From the NCBI GenBank assembly GCA_021777685.1, contig JAJYDH010000131.1:1-13160 (forward strand): DNA of 13,160 nt, in the 5' to 3' direction. Origin of the DNA: Planctomycetota bacterium. GTDB lineage: Bacteria; Planctomycetota; Planctomycetia; Isosphaerales; Isosphaeraceae. The notes beneath the pieces are model-generated. The model saw only the letters and a program-made list of their open reading frames with translations. It did no database searches and was not told where the DNA came from. The translations under genes and the position numbers were made by a program. Positions 1-6,866 of this stretch are shown here, in pieces. How positions within the stretch are numbered: the first letter of the stretch is position 1; each line of letters starts with the position of its first letter.

Positions 1-581
1 GGCAGTGCCTCGTGATCGGCCTCAAAGACCCGGGCGGCCAGGGTCTCGGGGGTGTCGTCGTTCAGGACGGGCACCGGGACCTGGAAGATGATCGGCCCGG
101 TGTCATAGGTGTCGTCCGCGAAGTGGACCGTGCAGCCGGAGAGCTTGACCCCGGCATCGATCGCCGCCCGGTGGACGGCCCCGCCGTGGAACCCCTTGCC
201 CGAGAACGCCGGGATCAGCGAGGGGTGGATGTTGATCACCCGCCCGGCGTAATCCGGCGGGATCTGGACGAGCGAGAGGAACCCTCCCAGGATCACCAGA
301 TCGGCCCCGCTCCGCCGGATCGGGTCGAAGACCCCGGCGCTGAAGACGTCGAGCGGGCGCTTGCCCCGGACCTCGACCGAGACCGGGATGCCCGCGTGTT
401 CGGCCCGTTCAATGGCGCCGATCCCCGGCCTGCTCGCGACCACCTGAACGACCTCGGCCCGGAGCCGCCCGTCGTGCGTCCGGTCGATCAGGTTCCGCAA
501 CGTCGTCCCGCCCCCCGACGCGCAGACGGCCAGGCGGATCGGCGGGTTGAGGATCGGAGGATTGCGTGGACCTTCGGGCAT
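1..581 (-). CDS. purN: Phosphoribosylglycinamide formyltransferase PurN, 3' end missing
   Basis: Transfers the formyl group of 10-formyl-tetrahydrofolate to GAR in de novo purine synthesis; cytosolic. Translating the minus strand from the ATG at 581 gives about 193 residues before the window ends. The N-terminal CASGGGTTLRNLID matches the phosphate-binding loop of the family. INIHPSLIPAFSGKG carries the catalytic Asn and His, and FADDTYDTGPII carries the catalytic Asp region. E. coli PurN is about 212 residues, so only a short C-terminal piece should lie outside. The start is fixed by a one-base overlap with the ileS stop (TGATG), which suggests translational coupling, so ileS and purN are probably one transcript. 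The formate-dependent PurT is excluded because it is an ATP-grasp enzyme. Assignment is firm. Confidence 0.95.
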   Translation of the reverse strand, partial: MPEGPRNPPILNPPIRLAVCASGGGTTLRNLIDRTHDGRLRAEVVQVVASRPGIGAIERAEHAGIPVSVEVRGKRPLDVFSAGVFDPIRRSGADLVILGGFLSLVQIPPDYAGRVINIHPSLIPAFSGKGFHGGAVHRAAIDAGVKLSGCTVHFADDTYDTGPIIFQVPVPVLNDDTPETLAARVFEADHEAL

Positions 582-3382
582 CATTGGGAGACGACCGCCG
601 CGCATCGGTCGCAGAGGGTCGGATGTTCGGCATTCAGGCCGACGGTCGGACGGTAGTTCCAGCAGCGTTCGCACTTGGGATGCGGCGACTTCTCGGCGAC
701 GACCTGCTCGGTCCCCGGGACGACGTGCCCCTCGCGGTCGGCCGCGACGTGGACCTCGGAGACGATGCAGAGCGTCGCCAGGAGCCCCCGGTCGAGCCGG
801 GCGGCTCCTTCCTCGTCGGTGCTGATCCGGATCACGGCCTCCTGGGCGCTGCCGATCTGCTTGGCCTTCCGCATCCCTTCGAGCGCGACCAGGGCCAGCT
901 CGCGGAGCTGCTTGAGACGGTCCCAGTGATCGTCACGCCCGGGGTCGTCCCAGCGAGGGTCGGCCTCGGGCCAGCCGGCGAGGTGGACGCTCGCCCCTCG
1001 GCGGTCGGCCGGCAGGACGTCCCAGAGTTCCTCGGCGGTGTGGGGGATGATCGGCGCCAGGAGCCGGGTCAGGTCCTCGTGGAGCCTGGCCAGGACGAAC
1101 TGCGCGGCCCGTCGATCGGGGCCGTCCGGGGCCTCGGCGTAGAGCCGATCCTTGAGGACGTCGAGGTAGAAGCTCGACAGGTCCACGGCGCAGAACTGAT
1201 AGATCCGCTGGTAGACGCGGTAGAACTCGAACCGCTCGTAAGACTCGGTCACGTCGCGGATCACGGCGTTGAGCTGCCCCAGCGCCCACTTGTCGATCTC
1301 GTGGAGCGTCCCGGGGTCGACCGTCGATGGGTCGAACCTGGCGTAATCCTCCAGGTTGCCCAGGAGGTAGCGGAAGGTGTTGCGGATCTTCCGGTACGCC
1401 TCGGACGTCTCCTTGATCCCCCGCTCGCTCATCCGGACGTCGTCGGCGTAATCGAGGCTGGCGACGTAGAGCCGGAGGACGTCGGCGCCGTATTGCTCGG
1501 TCGCCTTGACGGCCGAGACGGCGTTGCCGCCCGACTTGGCCATCTTCTTGCCCTGCTCGTCGACGATGAACCCGTGCGTCAGGACCCCCTCGAACGGGGC
1601 CCGGCCGGTGGTCGCGACGGCGGTCAAGATCGAGGACTGGAACCAGCCTCGATGCTGGTCCGACCCCTCCAGATACAGGAAGGCCGGGTAATCCAGGCCG
1701 TAGCTCGGCTCCTTCAGGACGGCCCGGTGGCTGGAGCCGGACTCGAACCAAACGTCGAGGATGTCGCCTTCCTTGCGGAAGGCAGTCCCGCCGCACTTCG
1801 GACAGGCGGCGCCCGGCGGCTTGATCTCGTCCACCGGCTTCGAGAACCAGGCGTCGGCCCCTTCGACCCGGAAGAGGTCGCGGAAGTGGCGGACGGTCTC
1901 GGCGGTCAGGAGTTGCGTCCCGCACGACTCGCAGCCGAGGGCCGGGATCGGCACGCCCCAGGCCCGCTGGCGGCTGATGCACCAGTCGGGGCGGAGGGAG
2001 ACCATCGCCTCGATCCGGGTCCGGCCCCAGGCGGGATGCCAGCGGACCTCCTCGTTGATGACCTTGAGCGTCTTCGCCCGGAGGTCGTCGCGGTCGACCG
2101 CGACGAACCATTGCTCGGTCGCCCGGAAGATGACCGGCTTCTTGCACCGCCAGCAGTGCGGGTAGCTGTGGGCGAACTCGTAAGAGTGGTAGAGATGGCC
2201 GGACTCGCGGACGATCTCGACGACCTTCGGGTTGGCCTTGAAGACGTGCTCGCCGACCAGCGAAGCCGGCGCCTCGTCGTTGTACCGGCCCGAGGCGTCG
2301 ACCGGGCTCAGGGTCGGCAGGCCGTAACGCTGGCCGGTCTGGTAGTCCTCGGCCCCGTGGCCGGGCGCGGTGTGGACCAGGCCGGTGCCGTCCTCGACGG
2401 TCACATACGGGGCCAGGACGATCGGGCTCTCGCGATCGATGAAGACGTGCCGGTAGCGGGCGCCTTCGAGGTCCTTCCCCTTGCAGCGGCCGACCTCGGT
2501 GAAGTCGGTCAGGCCGCGAAGCCCCATGACCTTGCCGACCAGCTCGGCCGCGAGGATCGTCTGGACGGGCTGAGCCGTGGCGGCGTCTACGTATCGGAGG
2601 CCGAACTAGTCGAGGTCGGGATGGGCGGCGATGGCGACGTTGGCCGGCAGGGTCCAGGGCGTCGTGGTCCAGATCATCGCGTGCCAGGGGCCGGGCCCCC
2701 AGGATTCGGGCACGCCGCTGACCATCGGGAAGTTGACGTAGATGCTCGGCGAGGTCTCGTCGGAGTATTCCAGCTCGGCCTCGGCCAGGGCCGTCCGGTC
2801 CTGCATGCACCAGTGGATCGGCTTGAGCTGGCGGAAGATCGAGCCGTTGTCGAGCAGGCCGGCGAGGACGTCGAGGATGCCGGCCTCGTAGCGGGGGTCG
2901 AGCGTGAGGTAGGGATGGGACCAGTCGCCCGAGATCCCCAGGCGGAGGAACTGGTCGCGCTGGACGCCGACCCACTTCATCGCCTCGGCATGGCAGAGGG
3001 CGCGGACCTCGGCGACGCCCATCCCGGCGGCCTTCGAGCCCAGATCCTTCATCACCTTGTGCTCGATCGGCAGGCCGTGGCAGTCCCAGCCGGGGACGTA
3101 CGGGCTGTCATATCCTCGCATGGTCAGCGACCGGACGACGAGATCCTTGAGCACCTTGTTGAGGAGGTGCCCCATGTGGATCTCGCCGTTCGCGTAGGGC
3201 GGGCCGTCGTGGAGGATGCGCCGGGGCCTGTCGGCGGACTTCTGGCGGATCAGGGCATAGAGATCCTGCTCGCGCCAGCGGGCCTGCATCGCCGGCTCGC
3301 GGACGGTCAGGTTCGCCTTCATGTCGAAGGCGGTGACCGGCAGGTTCAGGGTCTCTTTGTAGGGCTTGGCGTTGGTGGACAT
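581..3382 (-). CDS. ileS: Isoleucyl-tRNA synthetase with an in-frame TAG at codon 259
   Basis: Class I synthetase charging tRNA-Ile, with a CP1 domain that edits mischarged valine; cytosolic and normally essential. The frame is 933 codons plus TGA, the usual length for bacterial IleRS. Seen in order: the HIGH motif as HMGH (residues 69-72) in PPYANGEIHMGH; WTTTPWTLPAN before the CP1 editing domain; HTAPGHGAEDY in the editing site (about 337-347); WCISRQRAWGVP (about 467); a CxxC/CxxC pair in the middle; KMAKS (613-617) as the KMSKS loop; and a C-terminal zinc site CERCWNY...CDRC. The ATG at 3382 starts the conserved N-terminus and has AGG a few bases upstream. One oddity breaks it: codon 259 is TAG (2606-2608), between HPDLD and FGLRYVD. 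The frame does not shift there. Homologues usually have Tyr after HPDLD, so a single TAC-to-TAG change explains it. No good restart site follows; the next ATG, at 2527, lacks a clear ribosome binding site. If the stop is real, the product would be a 258-residue fragment unless it is read through. Confidence 0.93.
2606..2608 (-). other. In-frame TAG inside ileS
   Basis: The plus strand reads cta, so the coding strand reads CTC GAC TAG TTC GGC. The frame before the stop (2609-3382) and after it (581-2605) is the same, and both halves are clean IleRS sequence. A neighbouring residue of the family is Tyr, one base away (TAC). This is a point change, not an indel. Whether it is real or an assembly error cannot be told from the sequence. 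Confidence 0.9.
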
Positions 3383-3390
3383 GCGCCTGA

Positions 3391-3441
3391 TGATTTCGAA
3401 TGAAAGATCTGAGATCTCAAATTTGAGATTTGCGATCCGAA
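3391..3441. repeat. AT-rich palindromic intergenic repeat between pnp and ileS
   Basis: This short stretch is far richer in A/T than the genes on both sides. It holds a perfect 16-base palindrome, ATCTCAAATTTGAGAT (3414-3429), flanked by a direct repeat AGATCT (3405-3410 and 3412-3417). Read in the minus direction it translates to LKFEISDLSFEI. Such LKFEI-type spurious peptides come from dispersed AT-rich repeats in planctomycete and related genomes; that statement is from memory. It sits in the 65-base gap upstream of the ileS start, so it could act as an RNA processing or weak termination site within the operon; this is inference. Confidence 0.6.
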
Positions 3442-3447
3442 CGCGGG

Positions 3448-4281
3448 TCAGCCGCCCATCCGCTCCAAAACACCCCGGACGACGGTCCGGAGCTTCCCCT
3501 CGGCCTCTCGGGCGACGGCGAGGATGTCCTCGATCTTGACCGGCTCCAGGGCGTCGGGCAGGCAGAGGTCGGTCACGATCGAGAACCCCAGGACCTTCAT
3601 CCCGGCGTGGACGGCGACGAGGACCTCGGGCACGGTCGACATCCCGACCACGTCGGCGCCGATGGCCCGGAGGAAGCGGTACTCGGCCCTCGTCTCCAGG
3701 TTCGGGCCGGTCACGGCCACGTAGACACCCCGATGGGCGACGACGTTCGACTCCAGCGCGATCTTGAGGGCGAGATCCTGGAGCTTCCGGTCGTAAGGCT
3801 CGATCATGTCGGTGAATCGGGGGCCGAGCCGGTCGTCGTTCGGCCCGATCAGCGGGTTCAGGCCGAGCAGGTTGATGTGGTCGTCGATGACGACGATGTC
3901 CCCCTTCGAGTGCATGGGGTTCATCCCGCCGGCCGCATTCGAGACGATCAGGGTCCGGCACCCCAGCTCGCGCATCACCCGGATCGGGAACGTCACCTGC
4001 GCGGCGGAATAGCCCTCGTACAGGTGGAACCGCCCCTCCATCGCCATGACCGAGCGGCCCGCGAGCGTCCCGCAGACCAACTGTCCGCGATGGCTCTCGA
4101 CGGTCGAATGGGGGAAATGCGGGATTTCCGGATAGGGGATGGCAACCTCGGCCGCGATCTCGTCGGCGACGGCTCCCAGCCCGGTGCCCAGGACGATCCC
4201 GACGGTGGGCGACCCGTGAGGCCAGCGCCCTCGGACGATCCGGGCGGCCTCCTCGACATGTTCCCAGCGGTGATGGTGCAT
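3448..4281 (-). CDS. Trimeric-type purine nucleoside phosphorylase
   Basis: Phosphorolysis of purine nucleosides to free base and ribose-1-phosphate, for purine salvage; cytosolic. The 277 residues match the low-molecular-mass (trimeric) PNP family in length and motifs. Seen: VLGTGLG phosphate loop (30-36); SHRGQL (63-68); MEGRFHLYEGY (81-91); SNAAGGMNP (114-122); VTGPNLETRAE (190-200) with the purine-contacting Glu196; VGMSTVPEV (212-220); and GFSIVTDLCLPD (232-243). In human PNP the last motif reads GFSLITN, where Asn243 recognises 6-oxopurines; here the aligned residue is Asp238. MTA phosphorylases also have Asp there, but the Glu and other PNP motifs argue for PNP rather than MTAP. The gene starts 16 bases after the TPR gene stop and ends 65 bases before ileS, so it is likely part of one operon with both. 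No Shine-Dalgarno sequence is obvious at the start. Confidence 0.93.
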   Translation of the reverse strand: MHHHRWEHVEEAARIVRGRWPHGSPTVGIVLGTGLGAVADEIAAEVAIPYPEIPHFPHSTVESHRGQLVCGTLAGRSVMAMEGRFHLYEGYSAAQVTFPIRVMRELGCRTLIVSNAAGGMNPMHSKGDIVVIDDHINLLGLNPLIGPNDDRLGPRFTDMIEPYDRKLQDLALKIALESNVVAHRGVYVAVTGPNLETRAEYRFLRAIGADVVGMSTVPEVLVAVHAGMKVLGFSIVTDLCLPDALEPVKIEDILAVAREAEGKLRTVVRGVLERMGG

Positions 4282-4297
4282 CGACGGGCGGGCTCGC

Positions 4298-4723
4298 TCA
4301 ATAACGACGGAGCAGGCGGGCGAATCGGGGGTCCCGGCGGAGCGACTTGAGGTCGGGGTCGCGGCGGAGGTGCGGGATGTGGCCGTAGCCGAGCCGGAGG
4401 GCCCGCTCCAGGGCCTCGAAGGCCCGGTCGGTCATCCCCAGGAGGGCGTAGCTGCACGCCAGGTTATACCAGGGGATCGGGCGATCGGGCCTGATCCGGA
4501 CGAGCTGCAGGTCGGCTTGCAGGGCCCGGTTGTAGTAGCCCTTCGCGGCCAGGTTGTCGGCGTGGACCTTCAGGGCGTCGCCATAGAGCGGGTCGCGTTC
4601 GAGCACCCGGCCGAGGAAGTCGAGTTCAAATTCGAGCTGGCTCTGCTCTCGGGTCCGGCGCTTCGAGGTTTCCGGGATCGGGGCCTCGAAGGATTCGTCC
4701 GGTCGATCATGGGCTGCGGACAT
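4298..4723 (-). CDS. Small TPR-repeat protein
   Basis: A 141-residue soluble protein with no signal peptide or membrane segment. After a polar N-terminus (1-28), residues about 29-110 form tandem helical repeats of TPR type. Visible TPR positions include DPLYGDALKVHADNLAAKGYYNRAL and RPIPWYNLACSYALLGMTDRAFEALERAL, with the typical W/L-G-Y-A-F-A-P spacing. The C-terminal DPDLKSLRRDPRFARLL is the tail often seen after TPR arrays in planctomycetes and related bacteria (D-x-D-x-x-x-L-R-x-D-P-R-F). TPR arrays bind proteins; the partner is unknown. The ATG at 4723 has GGGAG about ten bases upstream. It is first in the apparent operon with pnp, ileS and purN. Confidence 0.85.
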   Translation of the reverse strand: MSAAHDRPDESFEAPIPETSKRRTREQSQLEFELDFLGRVLERDPLYGDALKVHADNLAAKGYYNRALQADLQLVRIRPDRPIPWYNLACSYALLGMTDRAFEALERALRLGYGHIPHLRRDPDLKSLRRDPRFARLLRRY

Positions 4724-4766
4724 TCCAGAGACGCTCCCTTCCCGGCCTGGGACGATCGGTGCGGGA

Positions 4767-4788
4767 CCTTCCCCGCCGTGAGGGAAGG
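4767..4788 (-). other. Stem-loop in the leader of the TPR-pnp-ileS operon
   Basis: CCTTCCC (4767-4773) can pair with GGGAAGG (4782-4788) across an eight-base loop. It lies 44 bases upstream of the TPR start codon, with no T-run after it. It could be a leader structure or chance in GC-rich DNA. I found no T-box motif here or before ileS. Confidence 0.35.
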
Positions 4789-4908
4789 CCGTTCGTCATG
4801 ATATGAATCAAAGATAGCCGGAATCGACCGAGGAACCAAGCAGAAGCTCGCGGATTTTCGCCGGGCGTTCCTCCGCGGGAACAGCGACAGTCAGGCGGTC
4901 CGGGCGCC

Positions 4909-4927
4909 CGGGGGACAAGTTCCCCCG
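4909..4927. terminator. GC-rich hairpin downstream of the acidic-protein gene
   Basis: CGGGGGA (4909-4915) pairs with TCCCCCG (4921-4927) around the loop CAAGT, a seven-pair stem. It starts about 70 bases after the acidic-protein stop codon. There is no T-run on either strand, so intrinsic termination is uncertain. The interval 4724-4994 around it holds no convincing gene. A second, partly similar GC block (a GGGGGGACAGGTGCCGG stretch, about 4967-4983) follows, so this may instead be an intergenic repeat family. Confidence 0.35.
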
Positions 4928-4994
4928 CCCGGGCCTCGGCGGCGGGGCGGGGGCGATTCGGGGACCGGGGGGACAGGTGCCGGCCCCGGCTCGA

Positions 4995-5339
4995 TCAGAG
5001 GTCGTCCACCTCTTCCTCTTCCTCATCGTCCAGGTCGTCGAGGTCGTCATCATCGTCGTCGAGGTCGTCCTCGTCGTCGATGTCGATCTCGTCGATCTCC
5101 ATGTCTTCCTCGTCGAGGTCGTCGTCGTCGTCGAGGTCGTCGAGGTCGTCATCGTCGTCGAGGTCGTCGAGGTCGTCGTCCTCGTCATCGTCGAGGTCCT
5201 CGTCGATCTCGTCGTCCTCCTCCTCGTCGCCGGGATGTCGGGCGGAGAGGGGGGGGACGAACTCGTCGATTTCGAGCCCGGAGGGCTCGCCCGCGACGGG
5301 GTATTCAGCGATCGAGGCCATGGCAACACGTTCCCACAT
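4995..5339 (-). CDS. Extremely acidic Asp/Glu-repeat protein
   Basis: I do not recognise a family. The 114-residue product has a short ordinary N-terminus containing EPSGLEIDEFVPPLS, then from about residue 38 to the end almost only Asp and Glu with Leu or Ile spaced between them, in units such as DDLDDLDDDDD. There is no signal peptide, membrane segment or cysteine. The predicted pI is extremely low and the tail should be disordered. Such tails can bind cations or basic proteins or mimic DNA charge; which applies here is unknown. The ATG at 5339 has GAGG eight bases upstream; a second ATG at 5321 is possible. A TTGACA promoter lies upstream, so the gene seems to be transcribed alone. The extreme Asp bias on this strand, together with the start signals, argues against a shadow ORF. 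Confidence 0.75.
   Translation of the reverse strand: MWERVAMASIAEYPVAGEPSGLEIDEFVPPLSARHPGDEEEDDEIDEDLDDDEDDDLDDLDDDDDLDDLDDDDDLDEEDMEIDEIDIDDEDDLDDDDDDLDDLDDEEEEEVDDL
5019..5230. repeat. GAC/GTC-rich low-complexity tract inside the acidic gene
   Basis: The plus strand is a run of GTCGTC, GAGGTC and TCCTCG triplets with hardly any other codon. It encodes the Asp/Glu/Leu tail on the minus strand. Units repeat imperfectly in multiples of three, so length changes would keep frame. It is a microsatellite-like coding repeat and has no spacers. Confidence 0.8.
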
Positions 5340-5457
5340 CGTTCGTTCCTCAAGGACTGGGGGTCAGCTCGGGTCGCCCCCCGGATTTACTCGGCATCGC
5401 AATCTCGGCCCATCCCCCCGGCGCCCCGTTGACGCTGTCCCCGAGGGCGGAGCCCTA

Positions 5458-5486
5458 TTGGTAGGAAAGGGATACGCACTTGTCAA
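5458..5486 (-). promoter_or_regulatory. Sigma-70-like promoter for the acidic-protein gene
   Basis: On the minus strand a perfect TTGACA (5486-5481) is followed after exactly 17 bases by TACCAA (5463-5458), a weak -10. Transcription would begin near 5451, about 110 bases before the ATG at 5339. The -35 and spacing are strong, the -10 is poor. Confidence 0.45.
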
Positions 5487-5537
5487 GCCGCCCTGCTCGC
5501 GGAAAGAACGGGCCGGGGACGGGGGCCGGCCCGCGGG

Positions 5538-6533
5538 TCATGCGAGCCCCACGAATTGGCCGATCGTGGCCGAACGGGCGATCGCCTCCAGGAGCCGGAT
5601 CGTGGGGACGGCCTGCTCGGCCGGGCAGCAGAGGGGGACGCCTTCGAGGATCGCCTCGACGAAGTTGGCGTCCACGCTCCCCGAGGGCGCGGGCAGGGGG
5701 ATCGGACGGGGCGGGCCGTCGCCGCGCTCCTCGGTCAGGGAGGCGTCGGTCGCCCGGAGTCGGCCCCGTTCCCCGTGATAGACCAGCTCGAAGAGCGGCA
5801 CGGGGGAAACGCCGGAGATGGCGACGGTCGCTGGCGTGCCGTCGGACAGGCGGATCGAGGCGGCCGTCACCGTGTCGAGACCCGACGGCTCGCGGGCCTG
5901 GATCGCCGCGACCAGATCCGCCGACCCGCCGGTCGACCAGAGGAGGGCGTCCAGGAGCTGGATGCCCGAGTCGGCCAGGATGCCGCCGCCGGCGAATCGA
6001 GGGTCGAACCGCCAGGCGTTCTCCTCGGTCTGGTGCGACTCCAGCCAGGGCTGGGCCATGGTCGCGGTGATCAGCCGGACCGGGCCGATCGCCCCCTCGG
6101 CGAGCATCTCCCTGGCCCGGACGAGCGAGGGGAGCAGGCGGAAATGATGCCCAACGCCGACTTTGCGGTCGCGGCCCTTCGCCACCCCGGCGATGTCGAC
6201 CGCCTCCTGGACGTTCGTGGTGAGCGGCTTCTCGACGAACACATGGCAGCCGGCCTGGAGGGCGTCCATCGCCGGCCGGTAATGCGAGGGGTGGGGCGTG
6301 AAGATCGCCACCGCGTCGGGCGAGGTCTCGCGGATCAGCCCCCCGAGGTCGGCGAACGACGCGACCGGGCGGCCGGGCCTCGAACACCGATCGGCGAGGG
6401 CGCGGGCGGCCGACGGGTCGGCGTCGGCGCAGCCGACCAGGCTCACGCCCTCGATCGCCAGGAGGCGATCCGCGTGCGCCGCCGAGGCGGGGCCCCGGCC
6501 GATGATCCCGATCTTCAAGCCCGTCGTCGCCAT
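5538..6533 (-). CDS. Gfo/Idh/MocA-family NAD(P)-dependent oxidoreductase
   Basis: A 331-residue sugar or cyclitol dehydrogenase-type protein; the substrate is not known. The N-terminal Rossmann fold has GIIGRGPASAAHADRL (9-24) and a CADADP segment (35-40) at the end of the second strand. The family's VFVEKPLTTN with catalytic Lys102 follows (98-107). The C-terminal half has GHHFRLLPS (128-136) and GGGILADSGIQLLDALLW (182-199). In the usual DxGxHxxD motif the His is often catalytic; here it is Gln192, while Asp188 is kept, so activity may be altered. There is no Tat signal of the kind carried by many planctomycete paralogues, so it is likely cytosolic. I chose the ATG at 6533 because the fold starts right there and AGGG lies upstream; 32 further codons are open upstream but look unrelated. 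Confidence 0.88.
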   Translation of the reverse strand: MATTGLKIGIIGRGPASAAHADRLLAIEGVSLVGCADADPSAARALADRCSRPGRPVASFADLGGLIRETSPDAVAIFTPHPSHYRPAMDALQAGCHVFVEKPLTTNVQEAVDIAGVAKGRDRKVGVGHHFRLLPSLVRAREMLAEGAIGPVRLITATMAQPWLESHQTEENAWRFDPRFAGGGILADSGIQLLDALLWSTGGSADLVAAIQAREPSGLDTVTAASIRLSDGTPATVAISGVSPVPLFELVYHGERGRLRATDASLTEERGDGPPRPIPLPAPSGSVDANFVEAILEGVPLCCPAEQAVPTIRLLEAIARSATIGQFVGLA

Positions 6534-6573
6534 CCGTCGCCACCCTTCGAGTTCCGTCGGCAAAGGCGGCCCT

Positions 6574-6602
6574 ATCCCATCAATCTCATGACCGAACGTC
6601 AA
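6574..6602 (-). promoter_or_regulatory. Possible promoter of the oxidoreductase gene
   Basis: TTGACG (6602-6597), a 17-base spacer and TGGGAT (6579-6574) lie on the minus strand, giving a start near 6567 and a leader of about 35 bases. The -35 and spacing are good and the -10 is weak. Confidence 0.4.
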
Positions 6603-6631
6603 GACATTATCGGGACGGGTCAAGGTCAATT

Positions 6632-6646
6632 CTCGGAATTTCCGAG
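6632..6646. promoter_or_regulatory. Dyad upstream of the oxidoreductase promoter
   Basis: CTCGGAATTTCCGAG is an inverted repeat of seven-base arms around one central base. It lies about 30 bases upstream of the proposed -35, a place where a regulator could bind. No regulator gene is adjacent. The rest of the interval 6534-6747 shows no gene. Confidence 0.35.
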
Positions 6647-6747
6647 CCCTCGCCAGGACCCCCTTCGTTCCCGTCCCGAGACCACTCTACCACGCCCGCG
6701 AGAGATCGAGAGAGATCCAGGCCGACGATTCCCCGAGGACCACCCGC

Positions 6748-6776
6748 TTGACGGACGGCGAGGCTGGCTTTATCCT
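6748..6776 (+). promoter_or_regulatory. Promoter of the tRNA-His gene
   Basis: TTGACG (6748-6753) and TATCCT (6771-6776) are separated by exactly 17 bases. Transcription would start near 6783, ten bases before the tRNA 5' end, as expected for a stable RNA gene. Confidence 0.7.
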
Positions 6777-6792
6777 GGACATGGTCCATGAC

Positions 6793-6866
6793 GGTGGGTG
6801 TGGCCTAGCGGTTAAGGCACCAGATTGTGGATCTGGATATCGCGGGTTCGAATCCCGTCACCCACC
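6793..6866 (+). tRNA. tRNA-His (GTG anticodon)
   Basis: A full cloverleaf can be folded. The acceptor stem pairs GTGGGTG (6794-6800) with CACCCAC (6859-6865). The extra G at -1 (6793) pairs with C73 (6866), the identity element of tRNA-His. The D arm is GCC/GGC. The anticodon stem CCAGA/TCTGG encloses the loop TTGTGGA with anticodon GTG (6827-6829). The T arm is GCGGG-TTCGAAT-CCCGT. The CCA end is not encoded (CTG follows C73), so it must be added after transcription. It is the only plus-strand gene I accept in the window. Confidence 0.97.

Noticed and set aside
2606..2608. Frameshift or split two-gene IleRS as the explanation of the interruption
   Set aside because: Both halves are in one frame with no missing residues, and no restart codon with a ribosome binding site follows the stop, so a point change fits better.
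933..2975. A 680-codon minus-strand frame overlapping ileS in another frame
   Set aside because: Arg/Pro-rich sequence typical of an out-of-frame reading of GC-rich DNA; incompatible with the conserved ileS frame.
566..3403. A 945-codon open frame on the plus strand opposite ileS
   Set aside because: It is a shadow of the GC-rich ileS codons: low-complexity Asp/Gly/Val/Arg/Leu-rich protein with no family motif, while the minus strand is clear IleRS.
3383..3447. A T-box or other riboswitch in front of ileS
   Set aside because: The 65-base gap has no T-box consensus or specifier structure and is explained by an AT-rich palindromic repeat.
3383..3961. N-terminal extension of IleRS from the upstream open frame
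   Set aside because: It would run through the pnp gene out of frame and is Arg/Pro-rich; the conserved IleRS N-terminus begins at the ATG at 3382.
5019..5230. GTC/GAG repeats considered as a CRISPR or other spacer array
   Set aside because: There are no unique spacers or fixed-length repeats; it is a triplet-repeat coding tract.
5080..5778. A Ser-rich plus-strand frame over the acidic gene
   Set aside because: It is the antisense of the Asp-rich tract; no start signal and no family sequence.
6607..6789. A 60-codon minus-strand ORF upstream of tRNA-His
   Set aside because: No ribosome binding site or recognisable sequence, and it overlaps the tRNA promoter and the dyad upstream of the oxidoreductase.
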